Part shown: positions 37,245 through 49,430 of the stretch, piece after piece
How positions within the stretch are numbered: the first letter of the stretch is position 1
Layout: each line of letters opens with the position of its first letter
Source: Stratiolaelaps scimitus
Taxonomy: Eukaryota > Arthropoda > Arachnida > Mesostigmata > Laelapidae
Direction: 5' to 3'
Assembly: GCA_019614645.1 (NCBI GenBank)
Contig: JABWDB010000013.1
Location: 3,586,501 to 3,650,500 of the forward strand
Length of the DNA stretch: 64,000 nt
Made by a program: the position numbers and the translations under genes
The notes under the pieces: generated by a model
Told to the model about the DNA's origin: nothing
Databases searched by the model: none
What the model saw: the letters and a program-made list of their open reading frames with translations, nothing else

Positions 37245-38230
37245 AATTCTTCATGACGAATATCTGAATTGGTATAGCTGAAGGCAGCGCCACTATGTCA
37301 AGTCGGCTTCGCTAAGTGTCCGTTAAGGAACATTTCAAGGTGGGCATTCCCGCAGTTGTCATTGCTCCAGGCTGGAAATGCGATACGGTGGAAAATGAGG
37401 CCAGTGGAAGCAGCGATAATAGTGGCTGAACACCGAACAAGGAAAACTAGGAAAGAGACAGACTGTCCACAGAGGCTCATGGTTTTAGCAGGGAGAGACG
37501 TTTTGTCATCCACGTCAACCCCGCCACCCCTGCACTGGATCAGCCCACTTTCCATGGAGACTGGAACGTCTCTAGTGGTGACCGAGCGTTTGAAGAAGAT
37601 TTCCTCCGTTAGAAATAACGAACACCGAGAAAAGCCACAACATAGAGAGGAGGAAGGTTAGCTTTGCGTAGCATGTGCGGATGCATTGGGCAGTTGTTTG
37701 TCATTGGCTGAACCAGTCTCAGCCGATGCAGCTTCGTGTTCCTACGGATGCACGAAAGTAAGCATCACACAAACAGTTCAGCGAATCATAACGAGCGATC
37801 TCATTCAATCGAACTCGATCGAGTTTATAGCACTGGTTGTCATGATGGTTTGTCCGGTGGTTTTCCGCCATTTATCACGAACCTAATCTTTTTACGTTGA
37901 ATATACACGAACTTATATTGCATTTAATATAATAGTTATCCATCATAATAATTACTCCTTGTGTCTTATAAAGATGTAAATATGTATATACTTTATGCCT
38001 GTTCTTACTGGGGTCTCTGTTTAACTATTCATTCGGACCGGCCAATTATTTGCGACGTAAACACCCACTGAAATTAAATAATCATCCTGACAGGCCAGGT
38101 GTGCTGTTTTTTTCACTTCCGGCAGTACTATTTAACGAGAAATTACGCGTTTGTACAATCGCAGTTCCGAAAATAAACAAATATACGAGTGATTGATTGA
38201 TCGATCATTTGCCTACAGAGCGATTTACCA
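37245..38230. other. Non-coding stretch, no gene seen
   Basis: A 101-codon plus-strand frame at 37356-37661 overlaps an 85-codon minus-strand frame; neither is recognised. The rest is AT-leaning unique sequence. Confidence 0.35.
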
Positions 38231-38254
38231 ATGTGTGCTAGGTGGAGTGCTTTG

Positions 38255-38387
38255 AGCACGGTGGCGTGTTGCGGTAATGTGCGCCTTGCAATGGAGCAAG
38301 CAATCGAACTCATGCACGGGTTCGATACCCACCGTCGGCCACTTGCATTTAAAGGGGTTGCCCGTCTTATGAAGCAGTGCCGAAAGC
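38255..38387 (+). repeat. tRNA-derived SINE-like repeat, copy 1
   Basis: This segment is homologous to the minus strand of 52297-52430. It carries GGTTCGATACC, which fits the RNA polymerase III B-box consensus (GGTTCGANNCC). A CTTGC...GCAAG 5-bp stem in the anticodon-arm position and matching ACGGTGG/CCACCGT ends resemble a degenerate tRNA. A conserved non-tRNA body follows: TTGCATTTAAA, GGGGTTG, then CTTATGAAGCA and TGCCGAAA. Two diverged copies in opposite orientation, with a B box and a common body, indicate a short interspersed element. The A box is weak and the 3' tail is not defined, so the exact ends are uncertain. Confidence 0.7.
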
Positions 38388-38402
38388 TGTTGTACAGTGG
38401 AC

Positions 38403-40000
38403 GTCAAATGTTGGCTGAACGTCAGCCTAAAGGAAAATGTACTTTTTTTTGAACGAATGCATTATTTTTTCATGAGATCAACATACGATTCACCAATATC
38501 ATCTGCCTTGCCTATGGCACATACATATACCGGGAGAAGACGACAGGCAGAAAGATAGCCAAATTATAGTTGATTTTTGTTCGTCTTTAAATGATACAGG
38601 GTGTGCCGGAATGAACTCGTTTTGTGCAAAAGTTCATTCGATCGCCCCCAAGCATTCTCTAGAAATTATTTATTTACTCCAGTAGCACCGCACACAGTCA
38701 AACTGGCTCTAGTCATTCCCATTGGATCAAATATACATATGTACTTACTATGCTATACTTGTCCAGTTTAGTCACCATACAGGCTAGAAGATTACTGACG
38801 AAGCCAATTGGCAGATTCCGTGTGGCATGCTCCGTCTACTCGATTGTGTGTGGGATGACGCTGCGGGTGAATGTCGGCACCGCACGGGCTGGGAGATTCC
38901 GATGAGGACGTCGTTTGTACGGGTGGCATACGTCCCGTATATGGGTTGCCGACTCTCGTTGGAAACTCACGAACAAAACGTCAACCACTAGCTGACTTGA
39001 GATTCAACTCTCACAGAAAGATGATCTGCCCGTGCGGCCTATAACCGAGCTCACAATGAATTCCGGTGACTATCAGAGCTCACAGAACCCAATCGAGTGA
39101 GTTCTGTACGTTGGTGCCGTGTAAATAATTCATGACATACACAATCATTCGTTCATGCATTGTGGCAGCGACAACCAATTGACAGATCGACTAATATTAA
39201 CGAAAAGCCGCTAAGCAGGCGAAAAGTCACAAGGAAATCAATTTTGTGTACATTGAAAATGTATAAAAGCTACATACGCGCGCATGTAGACACGCAATAA
39301 TTAAAGCCTGAATTAATCAGTCATCTTCTCAATAAATCGATACGTTTAACTGGCGAACGAAGCGAATCCACGTATACACATCTACTATTATCACAAACGT
39401 GTTTGATTAAAGAGAAAAATTATGTATTGATAGACTGACGGGCGAATTGCCATTGAATGATCCTGTGTTATCGGTGAATGTTAAAGTGATAATGCGCAAA
39501 GTGGAACAAAATTCTAGATAAATACTACGTGCGTACGATACTGATTAGTGAAGACGCAGCTAGTAATCTTATCTGTAACCCCCCGCCCCCCCCCCACTCC
39601 TTTTTTTATATAGAATTTCTATATTTTATAAGCGAATAATGCAGCTTCCCCAATCTCGCTCGGTATTACGGTGAACGACACGGTACCACCATTCGTCGTT
39701 GTTGCTGTTGTCATCGATCTCATACCCAGCACTGTTGTTCTGCGCGTGTCGACATCCCGTAGACGAAGTGATGCATGTTCACATCCATGGCGAATTTCCC
39801 ATAGCGATACCGTATTCGTTTTGTCTTCTTGTTTGTGTCATCAATAAAATATGATGGATCACTCTTTCGTCTCAACGACATAGTAAATTTAAATATCTAG
39901 CGAGCAATATAGAGCCCCCGTTTACGGCACAAATTGTGTCACCCAATATGCTGTTGGTGTTGCGACCTTGTTGTCCTTGTTACGAGGGTGTGATTGACCC
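38403..40000. other. Non-coding stretch, no gene seen
   Basis: The sequence ACAGGGTGTGCCGGAATG near 38597 resembles termini of some arthropod DNA transposons, but no inverted partner was found. At 39263 a TATAAAAG string is followed by a near-perfect 20-bp palindrome (CTACATACGCGCGCATGTAG). A C-rich run lies at 39579-39597. No exon is supported. Confidence 0.35.
39579..39597. repeat. Poly-C run
   Basis: C run interrupted by one G. Confidence 0.9.
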
Positions 40001-41416
40001 ATGGCTCGCTCGGCCCATGGCTGTGACGGGTCCGCCGTCTCCACTTCTTTCTGCAACGGCTGCCGCTGCCGGTGACCTTCTCTTGTGTTGGTTTTTTTAT
40101 CGAGTTTCGTCCGTTCGTTCGTTAGTTAGTTTTTTTCTCCTCTCGCCATCGACATCGAATAGGAAGTCTTCATATTTTGCTCTTTGTTGCGATGATTGTT
40201 ATATGACCACTCGTGCCTGCTCGTGAACGGGATACGCGAACAACAGCGACAATGGCAAAGCAGCGAATGAGCGGGCGTAGCCAGCCGATCCAATCGAATC
40301 TACTGCTGCGATATTTCTAGTTGACCAGCGCCGCCGCCGCATTCAGCACATTCGGCACGCACGTGCTAATCATCTTGCTGGCGATGTTGCTGCTGCTGCT
40401 GCTGCTAGCCAAATGTGTGGGAGTGAGCCGTAACAGTTGTTGCTGGCCATTTTCAGACAGTGTCAGCCTATCGGGTGTCGTGATTACGCGATTTCAACGT
40501 AATTTCCACGGCCGAACACACAAACGCATCAAGATCGACTCGCAGACCGTGAGTTAGATAGACGCTCATACAGTCATGCGCACGATCGCGTAGCTGGGTG
40601 GCATCGCGACCGCCGCAGCCAATGTGTAACTATACAATGACTATAGCAGGCAGGGAGGCCGGCAGGCAGGCAGGGAGGCAGGCAAGTCGATAAACTCATA
40701 AAGACACAATAAGCACAATAGTGCGACGCTGGTGGCGACGATGCGGCCTGCAGGGGCTCGGATATGCCACCGAGCTCGAGGGGGAATTGGTTGTCAATTG
40801 CCGCTAGCGTTATACTCACTTTCTCTTTCGCGTTTCCAAGGTCGCTCTTGACTTGTTGTATCTTTTACGTAAATACGGAGAGAAAAAAAAGCAGCAGCAG
40901 CCACATCGTCGGGTTTGAATATATGGCCCGTAACATTCTGGCTATTCCCACTCGCCGCCCCACAACCATAGTCATGTTCACACCTCGCTCCGCCTGAGCC
41001 AAACGCGCATGCTGAGTTAGGGCCCGGGAGAAGGCGAGCCACAGAGAGGGATAGAGAGATATTGCTGCACTAGGTAATTTGCATTGTTCTCACCGTGTAT
41101 GAACGATATAGACGTTTGGCGGCGATATTTGCTTGCCGTCAATGTGTTATGCATGATGTTAACTGGCCCTGTGTGTGCGTGCGTGTGTGTGTGCGTGAAC
41201 TGATGACGTTGCGATGTACGGTGGCACTTGTCGCAACGTGTTGTGCCTATGGCGGTGTAGGCAAGCGAACGTAAATATATGTAAGAATTAGTGCATTAGC
41301 ACCGTATTTCGAGGTTGAGGCTAAACTAGTGGACCATGATGTGTTTCGAGGGCGGCTGTCGGAACGCTGCAGTGACGTTGAGCTCATTTAAGCTTACGAG
41401 TCTCGTGATTGACTTG
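40001..41416. other. GC-richer block with CTG, GGCA and GT tracts
   Basis: (CTG)n at 40385-40407 lies in a plus-strand frame (ATG at about 40384) that would give a seven-leucine signal-like start and about 58 residues. (GGCA/GGGA)n occurs at 40647-40684 and GT at 41171-41196. No gene is called. Confidence 0.35.
40647..40684. repeat. (GGCA)n/(GGGA)n tetranucleotide tract
   Basis: GGCA and GGGA units alternate over nearly 40 bp. Confidence 0.85.

Positions 41417-41445
<29 letters not shown>
41417..41445. repeat. (TA)n microsatellite
   Basis: Uninterrupted run of about 14 units. Confidence 0.95.
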
Positions 41446-41449
<4 letters not shown>

Positions 41450-41721
41450 CGGTGGAGAGTGTAGACCGGAAAATATTATCCACGGTCTTCATTAGATTCC
41501 GCCACAGTATCAGCGATTACATGCACTCACGCATACACGTTCACGAAATAATGATCTCTGCGGTCGTTAATTGACACACGATGACACATTAACAGTCTAT
41601 CTGTGATGACAAATGATTCCTTCATTATATCCAACGCGCGGTGGCGGCCAAAATGAATCGATCCTCTCGAAATTTGCATTGACCAATTGGTCTACTGTCC
41701 AAATATATGTGTTGTTATATA

Positions 41722-41755
<34 letters not shown>

Positions 41756-43213
41756 CAAATATGTTACTTGATTCGTGTGTGCTATGTCGTAGGCACACAC
41801 AAAAGCTTCCATTTAAAAGCCACTATCAATGACAAACCCGCCATAACTTTGTTGGACGGATTCGCTTTCCATCACGGTAAGCGATTCACGTGCTTCAACT
41901 GATGCACCGAGTTGAACCCCAGCGCAACGGGGCGAGCAGGACGATTTATGGAACGGACAAGCACGAACAGAGCCAATCGTGAGCGGGCAACGTCAGTCAA
42001 GCATTTTTCGTACTCAATAGTGATGGCACGCATCGATCCGTTGAATAAGCGTACTCCCGTGACTGACACCTCTGCGCCGAGTCTGGCTCTCTCCTCGCAA
42101 GACGCCTATGATTGAGGTGTCGTGAGAAATGCGATTGTCACACCTCTTGTCAAGACTTTCGGATGGTTTTCTCTATACCCTAATTAAGTAGCGCTGCTTA
42201 ATTGATTGGAAGTCATATTTACTAAGACATATTTCGTAACGATCAATACGGCGCATTATCGAATAATGATTCAAACATTAAGACTCCCACTGCGTAATGT
42301 TACTTCTTCCTATATTTGAGAATGACAACTATCTCTTATAATTGAGCTCTTTGGCTTAGCCAGGTATTAGTTCGGATCGGACGCAAAATACAGACATGTC
42401 ATGCTACACTACTTGACTTGACGATACATCCCCGCCAGCACCGTAAAATCAACAGAAGCCGCATTGTTATTTCACTCTGGGTTCATACATTTTCTACCGA
42501 TTTCGTTGTTGCAATCGAAATTGCTGCTGACTCTGATATTGTTCGTGACGGTGATGATCCCGCTCATTTCTGCTTCACTGAACGCAATCCTTTATGACGG
42601 CGACCTTAGTCTCGACAGAAATCTCTAGCTGAAACATGTAGTTGATATGTCAGCTGGCTACTCTGACCGTATAGTTTAGTATCTCCACATATGATTACAG
42701 TATTGTCGGGGAAGCTCAATAGCGTGTTGTCAAAAGCCCCGACTATTTTTGCTACGAAGAACGCCGGCGAGTCCACTAAATAACGGCTGACGTGAGCCTA
42801 CTCGCCTATAGCAATATTGTGATACTACCATTTGTCTATGACCGATGCTAATGTGAGCGGGGTGATGATCATAATAATGATAATCATATCGAATACTAGA
42901 TTAACTATAGTGATGAAGATTACGCGACATGACCATGAGAGAATAGCTCACAGTGGTGGAAGGCTTTTTTATTTTGTGGACCACAGAAATATCAATATTT
43001 CCTGTTTTAGCAGAAATTTTAACATTCGAGCTCATCTGCTCGTAGAAGCTTGGACGCGCTGGGTTCAAGGAGCGCTACATATAAATCTGGCCCAATAATT
43101 CACCCTTTCATGTGATGTAATACTAGCTAGATCAGCTTACTATGTTGTTTAATAGCTTTCGTTCGTGTTAGGGACCTAGATGAATAATTATCTATTAGTG
43201 TTTATAGAAAATA
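41446..43213. other. Non-coding stretch, no gene seen
   Basis: Apart from the (TTA)n tract at 41724-41753 this is plain sequence. It precedes the recursive-splice-like motif and would be intronic if that motif is used. Confidence 0.35.
41724..41753. repeat. (TTA)n microsatellite
   Basis: About ten TTA units. Confidence 0.95.
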
Positions 43214-43250
43214 ACTTCCGTCTTTTGTCTCATCTCCGTTGCAGGTAAGC
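43214..43250 (+). promoter_or_regulatory. Juxtaposed 3'/5' splice sites (recursive-splice-type motif)
   Basis: A pyrimidine-rich tract of about 25 nt ends in TTGCAG at 43244 and is followed immediately by GTAAGC at 43245-43250. This is the (Y)n-N-CAG/GTAAG arrangement of ratchet points, which in Drosophila divide very long introns and leave no exon behind. The sequence match is direct. Actual use, and the gene it would belong to, are inference. An ordinary short exon starting here is less likely, because no good donor follows soon. Confidence 0.45.
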
Positions 43251-44374
43251 CCCGCTACTCGGTAATTAATTGATCCACCTGTCATTGTTATTACGAAGTA
43301 CAGCTGCTGCTCCTCCTCCTCCTGCTACTACCACACAACTACGAACATGCAATTGGATTACGGTGATTAAACAGCAGGTAATTGCCGTCATGAAAACCCA
43401 TTATGCCAGTCTCTCAACGTTAGAGTGTGAAAAAGTTACATGACGTATACGACTAACTAATAAAAAAAAAGGCATTGCGACCCATAGGAATACACAAGAA
43501 TCGAAGCTACGCAAAAAAAATACAGAGCTACGGCTCGTCCTGTCACGATGGCCAAGTTGGCCACGGTTCATAATCTCTCAGTAATAATTACCTCTGTTTA
43601 GTAGAGGCATGAGATTGTGAGATATGGGGATTGGGGGGGAATAATTAATAATAATAATTCTCATAATTCTCTCAACGTATTCATTTTTTTTCTCTATGAC
43701 TCACTCTGTAAACGAATTTGTTTGATTCGTCAGAGAAGCTGACACACAGGCGCCGAACCGCTGGTATAATTTAGTTTAATTAGTTATAATATATAGTATA
43801 ATAGAGAACAAAGCGCATTTTCCACGAGTAAATCTCGGATTACAATGTTCAAAGGTCCACCCCGCGCGTTGCTACTGTCGAGCACAAACAGCGCCCACGG
43901 CCTCTTTGACGCATATAGGCCCCTTCCTCCTCCGTCGCTACCGATTTTCCTGCTAAAGGAAGAAACTCTTCATGATGTCACGTGTGGGGGGAAAATTGCG
44001 CTCCATTCATATTTATTGCCTCCTGGTGATGCTGCTGCTGCTGTTAGATGATGCTTTTCCTCTGCGCAGTGTGTGTTCGATAGGCGATATAAGGTGCATT
44101 GGTGGCGTGCGGCGTTGGTAGCCGCGGACGAGCTGTGGCGAGGCCAACATCGAAAGCTACAAAAGTTTCTTTTGAAGATGATGCCAAGAAAGCGCCGTCA
44201 GCCGGTCAGCCGCCACAGCAATAATGGTCAGTGCCAATTTACCGAGTACGAGTAGGTCCGGCCGCGCAAAGGAGAATTACCCCTGCTGCCGCTTCCGCGA
44301 CACGTCCTTCATCGCATTGGGTTGGTCAAGAAGTGTTTGTCTATATGATTTGCTCTTTTTGATGGTATCGTTAC
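43251..44374. other. Non-coding stretch before the 44 kb GC-rich block
   Basis: AT-leaning to about 43850, then GC-richer. Plus-strand frames from 43845 to 44255 have no recognised domain. Confidence 0.35.
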
Positions 44375-44678
44375 CTATTTGCCGCACCACGTTGTCGCCG
44401 CCGCCACCGCCGCTGCCGCCGCCGTTGTCGTCGTCGTTATTGTTGTTGGTGAACGACGCGAAGACGATGCCGAAAATGACCAAGGGAATATGGCGGTCCA
44501 CCAGTAGAGCGACCATTTCAAAAATCTGCCGTTGCCGCCTGCTCATGGTGACGATGATGGGTTTGTCGTATACACCTGCAGTAGATGGGCTGGCTACTAC
44601 ATCAACCGCGGTGACAACAGCGATAACCAACAGCAACAACAGCAGCAGCAAATAGTATCGGCTCGTATTTTCGGCCAT
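44375..44678 (-). CDS. Candidate first exon, signal-peptide-bearing protein
   Basis: On the minus strand a true ATG at 44678 opens a frame starting MAENTSRYYLLLLLLLLVIA, a plausible signal peptide or anchor (about residues 1-25). A second hydrophobic segment follows (HIPLVIFGIVFASFT, about residues 62-76), then Asn/Asp and Gly/Ser-rich low complexity. An AATAG/GTAACG donor at 44375 could end the exon at about residue 101; without splicing the frame runs to 44277. The poly-Leu and poly-Asn/Gly parts coincide with CTG and CCG/GTT repeats, so composition alone is weak evidence. A 143-codon frame on the opposite strand covers the same bases. No family is recognised. Confidence 0.25.
44396..44449. 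repeat. (CCG)n-(GTC)n-(GTT)n tract
   Basis: CCG units pass into GTC and GTT units over about 54 bp; read on the minus strand they give Asn, Asp and Gly runs. Confidence 0.85.
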
Positions 44679-46601
44679 ATATATATATATTCTATTTATC
44701 TACCGCCAAGTCGCGCCCTTCCTCGTTCGGCAGAGGACGACGGATACCGAAATAGCGGCTGGCCATGATGATAACGGCGTAGCAGAAATCATAATCGTGT
44801 TTAGTCGATATTCGAATTTATCTAATAGTACAGGGTAGCGCTACATCGATGTGGTGGTAGCTAATGAAGTTTGACGAGGATGGCAGACATGCTTAAAACG
44901 CAATGGTTGAACGCTAGTCGCGAGTAAGTTATCTCACGAACAGTCTAGCCGACATTGAAATGTTGTTACTATATTATCGCTGGTTGCCACCAACTGGAAA
45001 GCGAGTACGGAAGCTGTTGCTGTGCATCTTTTGTCCGTCCATCATTGCCCGCACTCACTTTTATTCAGCTGTTATAGTAATAATAATAATCATGACCATG
45101 ATGATGCTATAACCTGCGAATGTTCATTAAATTTTGTATCATGGCTCGTCTCGACATCTCTGCGTGCATTGTAACGTATATATATATATATATCTATGCA
45201 TGGAAAAAGTCCAAGCAAAGCGATGTGGGTCCGCCACGGATGTTTATAGTTCGTGCAGGAACTGTGATCGTTTTGATCGACGGTAGCCATTTTAACGGTT
45301 ACTCGTCACCACCGTGTGCTCAAGTTGTCTAGTGTAGATCATTTTTCGATCAAGCGAATTAATATTCAATGTTCATTCCGAATAATGTTGATCCGTACGA
45401 TGTTCATCATCCGATCGATGTTCGGTCATTTTGCGCCTTCCCCTCGACGCGTTCACAATTAGCTCAAGTTGTGAGTGCACAAGTTTACTTTCATCGGGCC
45501 CGTCTCCATCATCGGTCTGTCACCGGTGAGTCACTTAACTGTCGAACTGGATTTTTGTTCTTCCGCTTATAGAGGATCGAAGGGGAGTCACATCTCGTGG
45601 CGGCGCTCGTCGATTCCAAGCGGATTCTGGTAGCGGTGATAGCAGTCGTAAAAGGAGAAATTAATTTTAGAAGCGTTTAACCTTCCTCCTCGCTCGTCGT
45701 TGTCGCCGTCAATTTCCGTCTCGTGTCACCTTGTGTTCCGTCGCCAGCCCCCGCCGAGCCCGGCCCGAGCTCGCCCCGCACTAAACAGACGTCGGCATCA
45801 TCATCACCGAGAGCCATGACCATAAATGCTATAATAACTTATGAATACTACTACTACTACTAAACCTACGATTACTTTTACCGCAACTGCCCCTGCTGCT
45901 GCCATTGCACTTCAACGTAACTGTGTATCAACTCACGACGATAATTCTCGACTGACTGACTGTCTGGCTGGCTGGCTGGCTGTTTCCCCTACACATCTCT
46001 CTTTCTCTCTCCTTTTTTTTGTATCTTTGCTGTCGGCCCTGAGGCTGGCACGGCTGTAGTTTGCCAAATTGCGTTGAAGAAAAAGTCACTTTCATTTAGG
46101 CAAGCGGCAAGCTGGGGGGGGGGGTCATGATATATCAAATCCAAAAAAGATGGCGCGCTTCTTCGACACTTCAGCATCATAGTCGTCATATTTTCGTTCG
46201 TCTCCCAGCCGCGTTTCCAACATCAAATTGCTACCTTGCTTTTGAAAAGAAGTTAAACACGAGGCCGAAATAGACGAAGTGTTAGGCGGCTCGCCGTGTC
46301 TGCGGGGTATCACGGGACGTCATGTGTGTGTTTGTGTCCATCACTCGGTGGCCGCGATGCCGTCTAGGCTTAAGGCCTAAGGGTTACCTTCACATTCGTG
46401 GCTCGCCTTAGCACCAGCCCCTCCCCGACCCTACGGGGGCGACATGTCCACCATCATCCTGCAATCGAGCACCATCACCAGCCACTGTTGTTCCGTGGTC
46501 GGATGTCGTTACATTACCCCTCCTTGCCTCTTCTCTTCCTCACGCTGCAAATACGTAACAGGGCTTCATTCTGCTAGACACGAATTCAACACTCACGCAC
46601 A

Positions 46602-46604
<3 letters not shown>
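44679..46604. other. Non-coding stretch with short repeats
   Basis: Holds a TA run directly upstream of the 44678 ATG, TA at 45177-45192, the GACT/GGCT tract at 45950-45982 and a poly-G run at 46114-46124. CACCG/GTGAGTC near 45530 ends a plus-strand frame opening at 45369, but no acceptor supports it. Confidence 0.35.
45950..45982. repeat. Compound (GACT)n(GGCT)n tetranucleotide tract
   Basis: Three GACT units are followed by five GGCT units. It is the longest example of a motif pair also seen at 6783-6808 and 7842-7864. Confidence 0.9.

Positions 46605-46649
<45 letters not shown>
46605..46649. repeat. (AT)n microsatellite
   Basis: About 22 uninterrupted AT units, one of the longest pure TA arrays in the window. 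Confidence 0.95.
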
Positions 46650-46650
<1 letters not shown>

Positions 46651-49430
46651 TATAATATAATAATTATAACACTAATAGGTGTATATCGTGATGTCATTTG
46701 AGTAAACGGCTCCTGCGCGGCTGCCATCCCTGTTACCTTTGTTGAGCGCTGTTGCCGCTAATGTCGGCTGACAGAGTTCGCATTGTCGACCGCTGGGTAC
46801 ATTTGCTTGTTGAACAAGAACAACAACAGTAAAAAATGACCAGGGGGATCAGGACCTCGTTGTGGCTGAACAAACGTCGCTATCCCGCAATAGACCTCTC
46901 GATTCTAGAAGTTAAGTGAACTTCATCTTAGCGTTAGTTCTAGTCGCCTCGAGCCAATGATCTGAAAGCTACAGCCAAGGCGGTCAGTGCAGCAAGGCGG
47001 CAATGAAAGCGCGAACAAACGAGGCGCGATGTATTATATAATAATAACCATCATCATATTACACAAATGTTCCGTCCTCTGCTGCCGCTCCTGATGCTGT
47101 TCGTGACACCTACAAACACACAAAAACACACAGACACACACATACTCACACATGGGATGGTATAGCCCTGGTATGCCAGGGTCCTGGTATCGTCCACCAA
47201 AGAAGCGCGTTACTTACGCAGACTCGTCACGATGCCGATTTCAATCAATCAACAGTGGCACTGAGCGCATGGCGTATCAGCGTTGTATCTATTACTGCGT
47301 GTCGTAATAGTGATGCCTATGTTCGTCTACGTGTTGAGCTCCCCGCTAGTTCCGATCGTCTCGCGGCGAACGCAACGAGGAGCAGCAAACAAAGATGACA
47401 CTCATTATGCGCCTGGGTCGCTGCTGTCGTTCTAGGTTATCTCCTATCGCTGCGGGGATTGTCTATTGCCGTTGTAGTTATCGCTGCTGCTGATGCCGCT
47501 GTTGCTTCTGCTATAGTGGCATAATGTTACAATATAGCACGGCCTGTTGCAGTTATTCAATTTCAATTTGTTTTTCCATCAAACAGACAAATAGACAAGT
47601 CACGACGAGCGTCACATCGACGGATGCGACGCTTTGCCGGTCTCGGTGCTGCTGCTGCTACTGCTGACAGTGGTGGTGGTGGTGGTAGCCGAAGTGGTCT
47701 CATGCAGGAAGATGAAGGAGAGAATGTCTGTCACCGATTTCTCGCCGAGAAGCAATCGGCAGCATTTTCATCGTCGTCGTCATTAGCAGCGGCTACAACT
47801 GCCGCGGCGTGAGAAACGCTCATTATGGTGGTCATCGAATGGCCGGCGTTGTGGAGTTGACTTAGTGAAGAAGAGAGCGATTAAACACACCGGGTTACCG
47901 CCATCATCGGCGTCGTGCGCTGCTGAAGATGACTAACCATTTAGATTCGTCACGTCGTATGCAGTTTTGTAGTGCTATTTGCAGATGAACATGCACGTGA
48001 ACGCGTTTCGGCAGCTCGCGACTCGCCTCGGCGCAATCTCGGCAGCTCTCGTCGGAAATCTCGAAAGCGAAACGGAACACTTTGAGTTTGGTGTATTTTA
48101 TCGTTTGAGCCGTCTGTCCCCTATAACAAAACTCATGATGAAGTCTCCAAATGTATATATATATATGTCGTATATACTGACAAGTGAATCTACTGGGTCG
48201 TTCTCCTTGTGACTATCCGTCACAGGACCAGTTTTACGGGAAGCATCGCTGCGTGTGGTGACAACCCATTTTTGCACGTCGCTTTTGTGCTACAACTGCC
48301 GCTCCTCCTGTTGTTGTTTTGGTCCGTTGTTGTTGCTGTCGTCATCGTCGTCTGGCCATTGTTTCCACGGCACCAGACCGTAGGGTGGCCAGTTAGTTCC
48401 AGCCATCCAACTGGCTGACTGGCTTGCTTGTGAGCATCGAGATTTCACTGCTCGTCACTGTCTTTTTCGCCGGACTAATAACAAAGATTTCTCTTACCCT
48501 GGCCACAACACTTCCTGGCGGACGAATCCTCCTGACGGCCGGAAAACCTACAACCGAGCTGTTGCCTAGAATATACATACATACATACACAGGCCGTGTG
48601 CGAACATCCCACAACGGCATTCCAGTTGACGGCTGTACCAGTTGACGAGGACCTGCTAGACTCACTCATGGCTGACTAGCGGACAGACCGGGCCTGGGTG
48701 CAGACGTGATTCATGGCTCCAATCAACGGTGGAGATGTCAGTTGACCCGCGGCGTCCGGACGGACCCGTGCGCCATCCCGGCGGGCTGTCCCAGACACAG
48801 GATAGCTCTTTGTTTTCCACGCGTCGCCTTTCATTTGCCTCCGATGTTGCCGGACAAGCCGATCCGTGGTGATGATATTCACACGGCGTTCAAGCGTTCA
48901 ACACAGACACACACACACACTGCGAACGTCGAGCATTCAATTTTGTTAGTTGGTTGGTCGAACTGTTGGTCTTCTCGCTTACTTTCTACCCTCTCGTTTA
49001 AACAACGCGGCCACGAGGGTTCGACGGGGTTCTGGTGCGACCACTGACGCTGCCGCGGAGTATGATGCTGCCATGCTATAGTGACGCCGAAGGGAGGTCG
49101 TCCACAGGACGAGGGTTGGATATGCAGCAATCTCTGCTACTCTGCCGTGCTGTGCTGTCCATTATTATTATTATCGTCATAAGCGTTATTGCCACTAGCA
49201 CTTATTATCGATTGTCTCAGGGTTGTTTCGTTGGCTGGGTGTTCCTCAGGGTTCGGGCGGGCGGTGATTGCGTCTTCCGCCCACGCCCCCTCCTGTGCTG
49301 GCCAGATCCTCGTTCGGGTCAGATGGCCGGGCGACTTTAGCTCAAAAGACATTGGCCACACGCAACAACAAGCACTGAGTATTGTAGCAATGCCACATAC
49401 TGGACGAACTCGTGGATGAAGTTATGGGAC
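46650..49430. other. GC-rich block, no recognised gene
   Basis: Many overlapping frames of 60-110 codons lie on both strands, with CTG/CAG, GGT and AC short tracts (for example AC at 48909-48920). A small hairpin CCCTGGtatgCCAGGG is at about 47167-47182. A plus-strand frame near 48424-48540 begins with a hydrophobic segment (EISLLVTVFFAGLITK). None is recognised, and none has paired splice signals good enough to call. Confidence 0.35.

Noticed and set aside
38590..38640. ACAGGGTGTGCCGGAATG as a DNA-transposon terminus
   Set aside because: No inverted partner, target duplication or transposase fragment was found in the window.
46330..46440. Possible tRNA or structured RNA with GGCTTAAGGCC and CCCCG...CGGGG stems
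   Set aside because: No tRNA layout and no B box; isolated short stems are expected in GC-rich DNA.
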